DNA of 64,000 bases, taken from Marivita sp. GX14005. Lineage in GTDB: Bacteria; Pseudomonadota; Alphaproteobacteria; Rhodobacterales; Rhodobacteraceae. The notes below the pieces were generated by a model, which searched no databases, was not told the DNA's origin, and was given only the letters and a program-made list of their open reading frames with translations. Numbering within the stretch: position 1 is the stretch's first letter; each line of letters opens with the position of its first letter. The translations under genes were made by a program, and so were the position numbers. The stretch covers positions 806,001 through 870,000 of the forward strand of contig NZ_JAMCCQ010000001.1 of NCBI RefSeq assembly GCF_023370775.1, read 5' to 3'. This document shows positions 54,897-63,831 of the stretch, piece after piece.

Positions 54897-54913
54897 TCCG
54901 ACTTGACGTCGGA
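54897..54913. promoter_or_regulatory. Inverted repeat in the usp-symporter leader
   Basis: TCCGAC-TTGAC-GTCGGA is a perfect six-base dyad with a five-base centre, 20 bases before the usp start. It could be an operator for an unidentified repressor. No matching copy was noticed elsewhere in the window. Confidence 0.35.
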
Positions 54914-55045
54914 TGGGTCACGCTATCACCCTCTGCCCGGCCAATTGTCCTGAAATTGCCCAAACCGCGGGGAAGCTGAAACAAAGTTACCAGAATTATC
55001 AGGAAATTTGTTGAATTTGATCCGATCCGGGCATACCGGCCGAAA

Positions 55046-55780
55046 TCAGTCTCTGACGGGCAACAGGACGCGCCCATTTGCGGTCAGGTGATATACCTTG
55101 CCGTTTTCGAACGCGGCCACGGTCAATTTGCGGCCGTGCCCCGCCCCGGTATCGAGGTTGATGCGGTTCACGTAGCGCTGCGGCTCGCTGACGGGCGTAT
55201 GGCCATGCACGATGACGGCTCCATGATCCCGACGATCCTCATGGAACGGCTTTCTGATCCAGAGCAAATCCTGCGCGCTCTGCTCATCGAGAGGGATACC
55301 CGGCCGGATGCCGGCATGGGCGAAGAAATAGCCGTCTTGCCGATGGCTCAGCTTCAGCTCGCGCAGGAACGCCTTATGCGACTCCGGCACGGCCTCGTGA
55401 AGCCGCGCCGCCATTTCGCTCGCGCGGATACGCTCGGGCACGCTGAGCCCATAAGAGGCGACGGTTTCTATTCCGCCCACATCGGGGTGCAGCCAATGAT
55501 AGCCGATCATCAAATGCGGATCGGCGCGCGGGCCTTCCGGGTCAAGATAGAGTTCGAAGAACCGGTCATGGTTGCCCTTGATAAAGACCCAATCGCGCCC
55601 CTCCGCCCGGCCCTGCACCAGCGTTTCGATCACGCCACGAACATCCGGCCCCCGATCGGAATAATCCCCGAGGAATACGACCCGCGCGTCGCGCCCTCCA
55701 TCCGCCTCGATCCGGCACAGCGCCGCGTCGAGCATGTCCTTCTGGCCGTGGATATCGCCGATTGCGTAAAGACCCGTCAT
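55046..55780 (-). CDS. Metallophosphoesterase (PPP-type serine/threonine phosphatase-like)
   Basis: The 244-residue protein has the calcineurin-like motif set in order: GDIHGQ (8-13), GDYSDRGPDVRG near residue 38, GNHDRF near 68, then FAHAGIRPG near 155 and VHGHTPVSEP near 191. The YSDRGP and HAGIRPG patterns fit the PPP-type bacterial protein phosphatases (PrpA/PphA and related) better than ApaH. It acts in the cytoplasm on phosphoprotein or dinucleotide substrates; which is not known. It lies 70 bases after serA on the same strand. Confidence 0.88.
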   Translation of the reverse strand: MTGLYAIGDIHGQKDMLDAALCRIEADGGRDARVVFLGDYSDRGPDVRGVIETLVQGRAEGRDWVFIKGNHDRFFELYLDPEGPRADPHLMIGYHWLHPDVGGIETVASYGLSVPERIRASEMAARLHEAVPESHKAFLRELKLSHRQDGYFFAHAGIRPGIPLDEQSAQDLLWIRKPFHEDRRDHGAVIVHGHTPVSEPQRYVNRINLDTGAGHGRKLTVAAFENGKVYHLTANGRVLLPVRD

Positions 55781-55850
55781 GCCGCAAGGCTCGCATCTCG
55801 GAGGAACTTGCGCAATCCGGAGCGGAACACCGCTCCGGAAAACGCCAGGG

Positions 55851-57446
55851 TCAGGCGACGTCGAATTGCAGCGGCTTGACCTGCTTGAACATGCCTGTCT
55901 CCTTGAGCTTGCTCACCACATTGGCCGGCACCGGCTCATCGACATACAAAAGCGCAATCGCCTCGCCCTTCTCCTCGGATCGGCCAAGCGTGAAGTTGGC
56001 GATGTTCACGCCGTTTTGCCCCATTGTCATGCCCAGCGTGCCGATGATGCCCGGCACATCCTCATTGGTGGTGTAGACCATGTGCGAGCCGATGGCGGCG
56101 TCGATATTGATGCCCTTGATCTGGATGAACCGAGGCTTCCCGTCGCTGAACACCGTCCCGGCGATCGACCGTTCGCGCGTATCGGTCACCACGGTCAGCT
56201 TGACATAGCCTTCGAACGCGCCGGACTGCGCCTGGTTGGTGGTCGAGATCTTGATGCCACGCTCCTTGGCGATCAGAGGGGCACTGACCATGTTCACATC
56301 CGGGTTGACCCGCTTCATGATCCCCGAGATCGCCGCGCAGTTCAGCGCCTCGAGGTTCATCTCCGACACCGAGCCATCGTAAAGGATGTTGATCGCCTTG
56401 ATCGGCTCGTCCGTCATCTGCCCGATGAAGCTGCCGAGATGATCGGCCAGCTTGATCCACGGGCCCATGATCTTGGCTTCCTCGGCCGTCACCGACGGCA
56501 TGTTGAGCGCGTTCTCGACCGCACCCGTCAGCAGGTAATTCGACATCTGCTCGGCCACCTGCAGCGCGACATTCTCTTGTGCCTCGCTCGTCGCTGCACC
56601 CAGATGCGGAGTGCAGACGACATTCGGAAGGCCGAAAAGCGGGTTGTCCTTCGCAGGCTCCTCGCTGAACACATCAAAGCCCGCACCGGCGACATGGCCC
56701 GACTTCAAGAGTTCGGCCAAGGCAGCCTCGTCCACAAGACCGCCGCGCGCGCAGTTGATGATCCGCACGCCCTTTTTCGTCTTGGCAAGGTTTTCGGCTG
56801 ACAGGATGTTGCGCGTCTGATCGGTAAGCGGAACATGCAGCGTGATGAAATCGGCACGCGAGAGCAGATCGTCAAGTTCCACCTTCTCGACCTGCATCTG
56901 CGCGGCTTTCTCGGCGCCCAGATAGGGATCGAAAGCCAGCACCTTCATCTTGAGCCCGCGTGCACGGTCGCACACGATACCGCCGATATTGCCGGCCCCG
57001 ATCACGCCGAGCGTCTTGCCGGTCAGCTCGACGCCCATGAATTTCGACTTCTCCCACATGCCCGCATGGGTAGAGGCGCTCGCCTCGGGGATCTGCCGCG
57101 CCACCGCGAACATCATCGCAATGGCGTGCTCGGCGGTGGTGATCATGTTGCCGAAAGGCGTATTCATCACGATCACGCCCTTCTTCGACGCGGCGTCCTT
57201 GTCGATATTGTCGGTGCCGATCCCAGCGCGGCCGATCACCTTGAGCTTGTCCGCCTTGGCAAGGATGGTCGGCGTCACCTTGGTGGCAGAGCGGATGGCG
57301 AGGCCGTCATACTGGCCGATCACCTCGGCCAGCTTTTCCTTGTCCTTGCCCAGATCGGGCTGGAAATCGACATCGATGCCGCGATCGCGGAAAATCTGCA
57401 CGGCAGCGTCGGAGAGTTTGTCGGAAATGAGAACTTTGGGGGCCAT
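55851..57446 (-). CDS. serA: D-3-phosphoglycerate dehydrogenase SerA
   Basis: SerA oxidises 3-phosphoglycerate to phosphohydroxypyruvate, the first step of serine synthesis. The 531-residue long form has the NAD site GVIGAGNIGGIVCDRARG near residue 147, catalytic INCARGGLVDEAAL, and HLGAATSEAQENVALQ with the histidine near residue 280, followed by the ASB-type domain and a C-terminal ACT domain (MVYTTNEDVPGIIGTLG...) for possible serine feedback. The ATG at 57446 follows AAAGGA. It comes after serC on the same strand with 95 bases between them. Confidence 0.95.
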   Translation of the reverse strand: MAPKVLISDKLSDAAVQIFRDRGIDVDFQPDLGKDKEKLAEVIGQYDGLAIRSATKVTPTILAKADKLKVIGRAGIGTDNIDKDAASKKGVIVMNTPFGNMITTAEHAIAMMFAVARQIPEASASTHAGMWEKSKFMGVELTGKTLGVIGAGNIGGIVCDRARGLKMKVLAFDPYLGAEKAAQMQVEKVELDDLLSRADFITLHVPLTDQTRNILSAENLAKTKKGVRIINCARGGLVDEAALAELLKSGHVAGAGFDVFSEEPAKDNPLFGLPNVVCTPHLGAATSEAQENVALQVAEQMSNYLLTGAVENALNMPSVTAEEAKIMGPWIKLADHLGSFIGQMTDEPIKAINILYDGSVSEMNLEALNCAAISGIMKRVNPDVNMVSAPLIAKERGIKISTTNQAQSGAFEGYVKLTVVTDTRERSIAGTVFSDGKPRFIQIKGINIDAAIGSHMVYTTNEDVPGIIGTLGMTMGQNGVNIANFTLGRSEEKGEAIALLYVDEPVPANVVSKLKETGMFKQVKPLQFDVA

Positions 57447-57541
57447 TGGATAGGTCCTTTTCGTGGATGGCGCGCTCATCCGGGCTTGGGCCTGCCCTCG
57501 CGAGGCAAGCCGTCAAGGAATGATGAGCGCCGGTATGCGTA

Positions 57542-58696
57542 TCAGGCAGCTTTCGCCAGCGCGTCGATCTCGGCGTGAAACGCCCAGTCGATCCACGGCA
57601 AGAGCGCTTCTATGTCAGAGGTCTCGACAGTGCCGCCGCACCAGATGCGCAGGCCCGCTGGCGCGTCGCGATAGGCGCCGATATCGAAGGCCACACCTTC
57701 CGTTTCAAGCCGCTTGGCCACGGCCTTTGCAAAGGCTGCCCCATCGGCGATGCGCTCATCGGTGAACTTGAGACATACCGAGGTGTTCGACCGCGTTGCC
57801 GGATCGTTTGCGAGATTGGCGATCCAGTCATTCGCATCGCAGAACGCCCAGACCGCGTGCGCGTTGGCATCCGCGCGCGCGATCAGACCTTTCAGCCCGC
57901 CGACCGATCGCGCCCAATCGAGCGCCTGCAAGTAATCCTCGACACATAGCATCGACGGCGTGTTGATCGTCGCACCTTCGAAAATGCCCTCGATCAGTTT
58001 GCCGCCCTTGGTCAGGCGGAAAATCTTGGGCAGCGGCCATGCGGGCGTATAGCTTTCCAGACGCTCTACCGCGCGGGGGCTCAGGATCAGCATGCCGTGC
58101 GCCGCCTCTCCGCCCAGCACCTTTTGCCAGGAGAAGGTTGCCACATCGAGCTTGTCCCAAGGTAAATCCTGCGCGAAGGCGGCGCTGGTTGCGTCGCAAA
58201 TGGTCAAGCCGCCGCGATCCGCCGGGATCGCATCGCCCGAGGGAACGCGCACGCCCGAGGTTGTGCCGTTCCAGGTGAACACGACATCCGTGTCGTAGTC
58301 CAGCGCGGCCATATCCACGATCTCACCGTAATCAGCCGTTTTCACCTCGGCGTCGATCTTGAGCTGCTTGACCACATCCGTGACCCAGCCTGCGCCGAAG
58401 CTTTCCCAGGCCACCATCGTGGCCTTGCGCGCGCCCAGCAGCGACCACATCGCAATCTCGACCGCGCCCGTGTCGGACGCCGGCACGATCCCGATCCGGT
58501 AATCTTCCGGCACGCCCAGCAGGTCGCGTGTTTCTTCGATCGCGGCTTTCAGCTTGGCCTTGCCGACTGCAGCACGGTGCGACCGGCCCAAAGGCGCGTC
58601 GGCGAGGTTCTGCAATTGGAAAACGGGGGGTTTGGCGCACGGGCCAGAGGAAAAACGCGGATTGGCCGGCCGCGCTGCCGGTTGTGCAATAGCCAT
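57542..58696 (-). CDS. serC: Phosphoserine aminotransferase SerC
   Basis: SerC transaminates phosphohydroxypyruvate to phosphoserine. The 384-residue pyridoxal-phosphate enzyme has [13 protein letters not shown] near the N terminus, a [17 protein letters not shown] segment near residue 75, and the cofactor lysine in [18 protein letters not shown] near residue 195. This is the alphaproteobacterial SerC type. The ATG at 58696 follows GGAAGGATAG. Directly upstream is a leader with two hairpins that resembles the serC RNA motif. serA follows; serB is divergent. Confidence 0.94.
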   Translation of the reverse strand: MAIAQPAARPANPRFSSGPCAKPPVFQLQNLADAPLGRSHRAAVGKAKLKAAIEETRDLLGVPEDYRIGIVPASDTGAVEIAMWSLLGARKATMVAWESFGAGWVTDVVKQLKIDAEVKTADYGEIVDMAALDYDTDVVFTWNGTTSGVRVPSGDAIPADRGGLTICDATSAAFAQDLPWDKLDVATFSWQKVLGGEAAHGMLILSPRAVERLESYTPAWPLPKIFRLTKGGKLIEGIFEGATINTPSMLCVEDYLQALDWARSVGGLKGLIARADANAHAVWAFCDANDWIANLANDPATRSNTSVCLKFTDERIADGAAFAKAVAKRLETEGVAFDIGAYRDAPAGLRIWCGGTVETSDIEALLPWIDWAFHAEIDALAKAA

Positions 58697-58770
58697 CAAT
58701 GCTATCCTTCCAGATAAGCGCCCCTCGTTGGGGAGGGGTGTCCCACGGACCGGGATACGCGCGCTCCGGC
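58697..58770 (-). promoter_or_regulatory. Candidate serC leader RNA motif
   Basis: Read on the minus strand, the leader holds a first hairpin TCCC-GGTCCGT-GGGA (58755-58741) and, two bases later, a stronger CCCCTC-CCCAAC-GAGGGG (58738-58721), then CGCTTATCTGGAAGGATAGC with the ribosome site. Position, tandem hairpins and the spacing to serC match the serC motif reported in alphaproteobacteria. The match is from memory of that motif and not from a covariance search. Confidence 0.55.
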
Positions 58771-58893
58771 CTTTGCGCAAGTCGCAAAAGCGATGGCAAA
58801 CGACGTTTTCGAAAAGACCCTTCGCCCAAAGCACTTTTCAAGCGCCGCCGTCCGGCATAAGAGCGCAATAAAATTACTGCGAAGGACTGACGC

Positions 58894-59766
58894 ATGTTCG
58901 TTGCCACGCTGATCGCCAAACCCGGCTCGCTCGATCCCGCGCTGGCCAACGCTTTGCGCAACGCTTGGGGCGGCGGCGATCTGGTCTGGCTGTCGCCTGA
59001 CGAAGCTGCCGAGTTCGCGTTTGCGACCCTTCCGGACACCGCCGAAAGCGCGTGGCGCGACTTGCAGGCGCAGGGCGTCGATCTTGCGATCCAGCGCCTA
59101 GAAGGAAGACGCAAGAAGATGCTTCTGGCCGACATGGATAGCACCATGATCGAGCAGGAATGTATCGACGAGCTGGCCGAGGTTGCAGGCGTCGGGGCGC
59201 AGGTCAAACACATCACCGCCCGCGCGATGAATGGTGAGCTGGATTTCGAAGGCGCGCTGCTGGAGCGTGTCGGCCTGCTGCGCGATCTGCCGGAAGCGAT
59301 GATCGACACGGTCTTGGCCGAGCGCATCACCTTCATGCCCGGCGGCGACGTCTTGCTGGCAACGATGAAGGCGAACGGCGCGCATACCGCGCTGGTCTCC
59401 GGCGGCTTCACCGCCTTCACCGCGCATGTCGCGCAGCGGCTCGGCTTCGATGAGAACCGCGCGAATACGCTGCTGATCGAGGCCGGCACGCTGACCGGCG
59501 ATGTCGCCCGCCCGATTCTCGGACGCGACGCGAAGGTCGCGGCGCTGGGCGAGATCACCACACGGCTGGGGATCAGCGCTGACGATGTGATCGCCGTCGG
59601 CGATGGAGCCAACGATCTGGGCATGCTGCAACGCGCCGGCGCCGGTGTCGCGCTGCACGCGAAACCCAGCGTTCAGGCCGAGGCGAAGCTGCGCATCGAT
59701 CACGGCGATCTTACCGCGCTGCTATACCTGCAAGGCTACAGCCGGGACGCGTTCGTCACGCCATAA
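58894..59766 (+). CDS. serB: Phosphoserine phosphatase SerB
   Basis: SerB hydrolyses phosphoserine to serine, the last step of the pathway encoded by the adjacent serA and serC. The 290-residue HAD-family protein has the nucleophile motif LLADMDSTMIEQECIDELA near residue 78, motif II VSGGFTAF near 170, and motif III/IV GDGANDLGMLQRAGAGVALHAKP near residue 240. A preceding N-terminal domain of about 70 residues is ACT-like. It is divergent from serC. Its end overlaps the convergent asparaginase gene by 11 bases. Confidence 0.95.
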   Translation: MFVATLIAKPGSLDPALANALRNAWGGGDLVWLSPDEAAEFAFATLPDTAESAWRDLQAQGVDLAIQRLEGRRKKMLLADMDSTMIEQECIDELAEVAGVGAQVKHITARAMNGELDFEGALLERVGLLRDLPEAMIDTVLAERITFMPGGDVLLATMKANGAHTALVSGGFTAFTAHVAQRLGFDENRANTLLIEAGTLTGDVARPILGRDAKVAALGEITTRLGISADDVIAVGDGANDLGMLQRAGAGVALHAKPSVQAEAKLRIDHGDLTALLYLQGYSRDAFVTP

Positions 59767-60754
59767 GCCCCGGCGACGGCTTGATCTGGCCCGTCTCCAG
59801 CCCGTCCCAGTTGCGGATCGGCGGGTTGAGAAACGCGATCACGTCGGGATGCTCAGCGTCCAGCACATCGAGCCGGACCAGCAGCGCCGCAATCGCACAT
59901 TCGGCAGCGCGCGTCGCGCCATCGGCGGCCTTGACGGCAATGCCCATCCCGCGCTTCGGCAGAATGGCGATGAAATACCCCTCCGCCCCCGTCTTGAGCG
60001 CCACCGGCTCTTTCGCCGCGCGCATCAAACGCGTGCAGGCACGCCCTTCTCCGGCGACGAGATGCGGGTGCGCATACATCGCTTCGGTCAGCCGCGCGGC
60101 GGCATTGCTCATGCTGTCCGACCGCTCGCCTGCCGTGGCAAACCACGCCATCGCGCGGGCCATTCCGTGCATCGTGGTGGCAAAATTCGGGGCGGAGCAG
60201 CCGTCGATGCCGAAGCCGGGGCTTTCCCTTCCCGTCACCGTTTCGAACGCATCGAGGCAGTCGCGCTGCACCGGATGGTCGGGATCCACGTAGTCCGGCC
60301 CGGCGCCGAGATGCTGCGCCAGCGTCAGGAACCCGGCATGTTTGCCCGAACAGTTGTTGTGCACCCGACACGGGCTTTCATAGGCGCGAATCATCGCCAG
60401 CTTCAGCTCCGTGTCCCGGCTCACCTGCGGACCGCACAGGAGCGCATCGTCGTCCAGGCCCAGATCGGCCAGCCAGCGGTTCACCCGGTCCACATGCTCC
60501 GGCGCGCCCTGATGCGACGCGCAGGCCAGCGCGAGTTGCTCCACCGACAACCCGCGCGCATCCGCCGCGCCAGAGGTGATTAGCGGCAAGGCCTGGATCA
60601 TCTTGGCCGAGCTGCGCGGCAGCACCACCGCATCGGGATCCCCCCACGCGGCGACGATATCGCCGGAACCGTCGCAAATAACGGCATGGCCGTGATGCAC
60701 GCTTTCCATGAACGGCCCGCGCCAAATCTCTGTCAAAACGGCGGCTTCTGTCAT
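59756..60754 (-). CDS. L-asparaginase, Rhizobium etli (ReA) type
   Basis: The 332-residue enzyme hydrolyses asparagine to aspartate and ammonia. It belongs to the Asparaginase_II family (PF06089) of the R. etli enzymes: LPRSSAKMIQALPL near residue 45 carries the SxxK pair, NNCSGKHAGFL near residue 133 and IDGCSAPNFA near 183 carry the paired cysteines and lysine that line the metal site. All appear intact. It converges on serB with an 11-base overlap, and a dyad lies in the spacer to the divergent IalB-family gene. Confidence 0.88.
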   Translation of the reverse strand: MTEAAVLTEIWRGPFMESVHHGHAVICDGSGDIVAAWGDPDAVVLPRSSAKMIQALPLITSGAADARGLSVEQLALACASHQGAPEHVDRVNRWLADLGLDDDALLCGPQVSRDTELKLAMIRAYESPCRVHNNCSGKHAGFLTLAQHLGAGPDYVDPDHPVQRDCLDAFETVTGRESPGFGIDGCSAPNFATTMHGMARAMAWFATAGERSDSMSNAAARLTEAMYAHPHLVAGEGRACTRLMRAAKEPVALKTGAEGYFIAILPKRGMGIAVKAADGATRAAECAIAALLVRLDVLDAEHPDVIAFLNPPIRNWDGLETGQIKPSPGLMA

Positions 60755-60824
60755 CGCTGACGCTCCCTCACAAATGGGCGAATTTCTGCCAATCGGGCTT
60801 TAATCGCGCAGGTATTTCAGTCTA

Positions 60825-60842
60825 GTCTCGCGACGTCGAGAC
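60825..60842. promoter_or_regulatory. Inverted repeat between asparaginase and the IalB-family gene
   Basis: GTCTCG-CGACGT-CGAGAC is a perfect six-base dyad in the 176-base divergent spacer, 71 bases from the asparaginase start and 89 from the IalB-family start. It may be an operator; nothing else supports it. Confidence 0.3.
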
Positions 60843-60930
60843 GAAAGTTGCAGCGGCATAAATAGACAACACCCCCGATCTGCGACATATCATTTTACCT
60901 AGGGCAATGGACGGTCTGGAGGCTGGACGC

Positions 60931-61461
60931 ATGAAATCATGGATTGGCGGAGCGATCATCGGCGCGGTGGCGCTGGTATCGGCCAGTGCATCTGTGGCGC
61001 AGGAAACGAGCAGCAATCGCGTGAACGCGATCACGGACTGGAGCGTGTTCGAGGGCACCGATCCGCGTGAATGCTGGGCTGTCACGACTTACAAGGAAAG
61101 CGTGAATACCAAGGATGGCCGCGTCGTCGCCGTGACGCGCGGGGAAATCCTGCTTATGGTGTTCTACCGCCCGGGGGCAGAAGTGCAGGGTCAGCTTGCC
61201 TTCACCGGCGGCTATCCGTTCGCGCCCGGCTCGACGGTCAATGTCAACATCAGCGGCAACGAATTCGAGTTGTTCACCGAGGGCGAATGGGCCTGGCCGG
61301 CAACGCCGCAGGACGATTCCAAGATCGTCACCGCGATGAAGCGCGGCGCGAACGCGATCGTTACCGCACGTTCGGCGCGCGGCACGACGACCAAAGACAC
61401 GTTCTCGCTTTTGGGGTTCACGGCGGCAGTCGAGGATGCGGAGAAGCGCTGCTCCTCGTAA
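60931..61461 (+). CDS. Invasion-associated locus B (IalB) family periplasmic protein
   Basis: The 176-residue product has a Sec signal (residues 1-24, ending ASVAQ) and the IalB family pattern: [24 protein letters not shown] near the start, [28 protein letters not shown], and [36 protein letters not shown]. The family is frequent in alphaproteobacteria and its molecular role is unknown outside Bartonella, where it is linked to host-cell entry. There is no reason to expect virulence here. The ATG at 60931 follows GGAGG. A terminator follows the gene. Confidence 0.85.
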   Translation: MKSWIGGAIIGAVALVSASASVAQETSSNRVNAITDWSVFEGTDPRECWAVTTYKESVNTKDGRVVAVTRGEILLMVFYRPGAEVQGQLAFTGGYPFAPGSTVNVNISGNEFELFTEGEWAWPATPQDDSKIVTAMKRGANAIVTARSARGTTTKDTFSLLGFTAAVEDAEKRCSS

Positions 61462-61482
61462 GCGTCGCGGTATTGCGAAACG

Positions 61483-61517
61483 AACCGCCGCCTGTCCCAG
61501 CGCGGCGGTTTTGCTTT
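61483..61517 (+). terminator. Intrinsic terminator after the IalB-family gene
   Basis: AACCGCCGC (61483-61491) and GCGGCGGTT (61502-61510) form a perfect nine-base stem with a ten-base loop, followed by TTGCTTTT. It separates the IalB-family gene from rlmN. Confidence 0.75.
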
Positions 61518-61567
61518 TGGCTGCGAATCCTATATGTGAGCCATCTTCTTTCGAAAAGGCACAGCCC

Positions 61568-62755
61568 ATGACCGGCTCCGCTCCGATCACTCAAGACGTT
61601 CTGACCATTCCGCGCAAGGCGCCGGAGGGGGGCAAGGCGAATATCGTCGGCCTCACGCGCCCCGCGCTGCGCGACGCTTTGATCGCGATGGGAACGCCCG
61701 AAAAACAGGCCAAGATGCGCGTGAACCAGATCTGGCAGTGGGTCTACCAATGGGGCGTGCGCGATTTTCATGCGATGACCAATCTTGCCAAGGGCTATCG
61801 CGCCCAGCTTGGCGAAGTGTTCGAGATTGCGGTGCCCAAGATGGTCTCGAAGAATGTCTCTGCCGATGGTACGCGGAAATACCTCGTTCGCATCGCCGGC
61901 GGGCACGAGGTCGAGGTCGTCTATATCCCCGAGACCGATCGCGGCACGCTTTGCATCTCGTCCCAGGTCGGCTGCACGCTGACCTGTTCTTTCTGTCACA
62001 CCGGCACGCAGAAACTTGTCCGCAACCTGACCGCCGGGGAAATCATCGGCCAGGTCATGTTGGCGCGTGACGATCTGGGCGAATGGCCCGAACCGGGTGT
62101 CGGCACCGGCGAAAACGGCCCGCGCCTTTTGTCGAATATCGTGCTGATGGGAATGGGCGAGCCGCTTTACAATTTCGACAACGTGCGCGACGCGATGAAG
62201 ATCGCGATGGACGGCGAAGGCATTGCCCTGTCGCGCCGCCGCATCACGCTCAGCACGTCGGGCGTCGTGCCCGAAATTGCCAAGACGGCCGAGGAGATCG
62301 GTTGCCTGTTGGCAGTGTCCTTCCACGCCACTACCGATGAGGTGCGCGACAGACTGGTGCCGATCAACAAGCGCTGGAACATCGAAACGCTGCTCGACGC
62401 GCTGCGCGAGTATCCAAAGAAATCCAATTCCGAACGCATCACCTTCGAATATGTGATGCTCAAGGATGTGAACGATTCAGACGAGGACGCGCGCCGTCTC
62501 GTCAACCTGATCAAGGGTATCCCCGCCAAAATCAACCTGATCCCGTTCAACGAATGGCCCGGCGCGCCCTATCAACGCTCCGACTGGGCGCGGATCGAAG
62601 CCTTCGCCGATATCATCTACAAGGCCGGCTACGCCTCCCCCATCCGTACCCCGCGCGGCGAAGACATCATGGCCGCCTGCGGCCAGTTGAAATCCGCCAC
62701 CGAACGCGCCCGCAAATCCCGCGCTCAGATCGCAGCGGAAACAGGTATCGGCTAA
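61568..62755 (+). CDS. rlmN: 23S rRNA (adenine2503-C2)/tRNA(adenine37-C2)-methyltransferase RlmN
   Basis: RlmN is a radical SAM enzyme that methylates A2503 of 23S rRNA and A37 of some tRNAs. The 395-residue product has an N-terminal helical domain ([21 protein letters not shown]), the radical SAM motif [13 protein letters not shown] near residue 140, [13 protein letters not shown], and [21 protein letters not shown]. The catalytic C-terminal cysteine is in IMAACGQL near residue 370. The ATG at 61568 begins the family sequence. Its end overlaps the convergent NYN gene by four bases. Confidence 0.95.
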   Translation: MTGSAPITQDVLTIPRKAPEGGKANIVGLTRPALRDALIAMGTPEKQAKMRVNQIWQWVYQWGVRDFHAMTNLAKGYRAQLGEVFEIAVPKMVSKNVSADGTRKYLVRIAGGHEVEVVYIPETDRGTLCISSQVGCTLTCSFCHTGTQKLVRNLTAGEIIGQVMLARDDLGEWPEPGVGTGENGPRLLSNIVLMGMGEPLYNFDNVRDAMKIAMDGEGIALSRRRITLSTSGVVPEIAKTAEEIGCLLAVSFHATTDEVRDRLVPINKRWNIETLLDALREYPKKSNSERITFEYVMLKDVNDSDEDARRLVNLIKGIPAKINLIPFNEWPGAPYQRSDWARIEAFADIIYKAGYASPIRTPRGEDIMAACGQLKSATERARKSRAQIAAETGIG

Positions 62756-63411
62756 ACGAAGGCGTCTCGCTTGAACCGCACATGCGCGTCCGGTCCCCTT
62801 GGGTCTAGTTCGAAAAGCGTGTCGCGTTTTGAAAAATAGGCCCGCCAATTCTTGTCTGGCGTCTTGCTGATCGACGTACCATGCAGCCGCCGCATCACGG
62901 GATTGAGGTCCGCCACCCGCATTCCTCGGCCTTCGGTGCTATGCGCGGCAATCACGGACTTGATCTTGTGATCAAGGTCCGACGCCGGCAAACGCGCGAT
63001 TTTCCGACTGGGCATGTCCCCCAACAGCTGAAATTCTGAACAGGCCCGCCGCAAAGAAGGCGTCGTTTTCTCCTCTCCCATCCCGATAACTTGCACATTG
63101 CGTGCACGGATGAACCGCGCAAGGTGCTGAAAATCCGCATCAGAGCTGCACAAACAGACAGTGTCCACAGTTTGTGAAAGCACATGATCGACCGCCTCAA
63201 TCGCCAGCAGAACATCGGTCGCGTTTTTTCCGCTTCCAGAATAGACAAACTGAAAAGATGTCGCGTCTTTCCAACACGCGAGTGCAGTCTCATTGCCATA
63301 CACACGTGCAACAGTCGCAAGGCCGAAGGACGAGGCACATCGCAAAATCTGTCCTGCAAACTTTGCTGAAAGGTTGTCCCCGTCCACAAAAACAGCCGTT
63401 GATTTCGACAT
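62752..63411 (-). CDS. NYN-domain protein with C-terminal LOTUS/OST-HTH-like domain
   Basis: The 219-residue product has a PIN-like NYN nuclease fold: FVDGDNL (8-14), a NATDVLL aspartate at about 66, and [13 protein letters not shown] near residue 88, so the acidic residues for metal binding are in place. A linker leads to a C-terminal segment (about 146-215; [29 protein letters not shown]) resembling the LOTUS/OST-HTH RNA-binding fold. It should be an RNase or RNA-binding protein; the target is unknown. GAGGAA precedes the ATG at 63411. A dyad at 63465-63479 is upstream. Confidence 0.83.
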   Translation of the reverse strand: MSKSTAVFVDGDNLSAKFAGQILRCASSFGLATVARVYGNETALACWKDATSFQFVYSGSGKNATDVLLAIEAVDHVLSQTVDTVCLCSSDADFQHLARFIRARNVQVIGMGEEKTTPSLRRACSEFQLLGDMPSRKIARLPASDLDHKIKSVIAAHSTEGRGMRVADLNPVMRRLHGTSISKTPDKNWRAYFSKRDTLFELDPRGPDAHVRFKRDAFV

Positions 63412-63464
63412 ATCAAGACGTTCCTCATTGCCCGACGATAATGTCCAACATCAATTCGGCGACA

Positions 63465-63479
63465 ATTTGACCGTCAAAT
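63465..63479. promoter_or_regulatory. Palindrome upstream of the NYN-LOTUS gene
   Basis: ATTTGAC-C-GTCAAAT is a perfect seven-base dyad with a single central base, 54 bases before the NYN start and in the promoter zone of that gene. It is a candidate operator. Confidence 0.4.
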
Positions 63480-63561
63480 AACAATGTGCCGTTTATCTGG
63501 CTCTTTCTGTTTCAACCGGATGGGGCGCGAAACGCACCTCGGCAGGAATCTCTCGCCCCCC

Positions 63562-63592
63562 TTGTCCCTCTGGTGACTGGAACCCTTATGTG
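63562..63592 (+). promoter_or_regulatory. Candidate promoter with 19-base spacer (MerR-type spacing)
   Basis: TTGTCC at 63562-63567 and TATGTG at 63587-63592 are separated by 19 bases, the long spacing used by MerR-family metal-responsive promoters such as those of CueR/HmrR. It lies 26 bases before a heavy-metal-associated domain gene, which fits. The spacer is only weakly symmetric, so a regulator site is not established. Confidence 0.35.
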
Positions 63593-63618
63593 AGGCTGGA
63601 ACCAGAAGGACCAGTCCC

Positions 63619-63798
63619 ATGACCACGTTTCGTTTCACCGTCGATATCCTCAGCTGCGCAGGCTGCGCGGGCCGTGCCGAGCGTGCGTTACACGGCGTAA
63701 ACGGCGTCTTTGAAGATCCGGTCAACATCGCCAATCACACTGCGCTGGTTGAGCGTCTCGAAAAGAGTCTGATTGTTTTTGTCGGGAATAGCTGCTAG
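63619..63798 (+). CDS. Short heavy-metal-associated (HMA) domain protein, probably a remnant of a copper ATPase
   Basis: The 59-residue frame starts at an ATG with AGAAGGA upstream and encodes FRFTVDILSCAGCAGRAERAL, a CxxC heavy-metal-binding motif, followed by GVNGVFEDPVNIANHTALVE. It resembles the first part of the N-terminal domain of copper-exporting P-type ATPases. After that similarity ends, about 15 unrelated residues lead to a TAG. A complete HMA domain needs about 65 residues, so this is likely a truncated relic; a tiny chaperone is less likely. No ATPase sequence follows in any frame up to 63832. Confidence 0.55.
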   Translation: MTTFRFTVDILSCAGCAGRAERALHGVNGVFEDPVNIANHTALVERLEKSLIVFVGNSC

Positions 63799-63831
63799 AC
63801 AGTCATCATTCGTTTCGAATGTGGTGATGCC

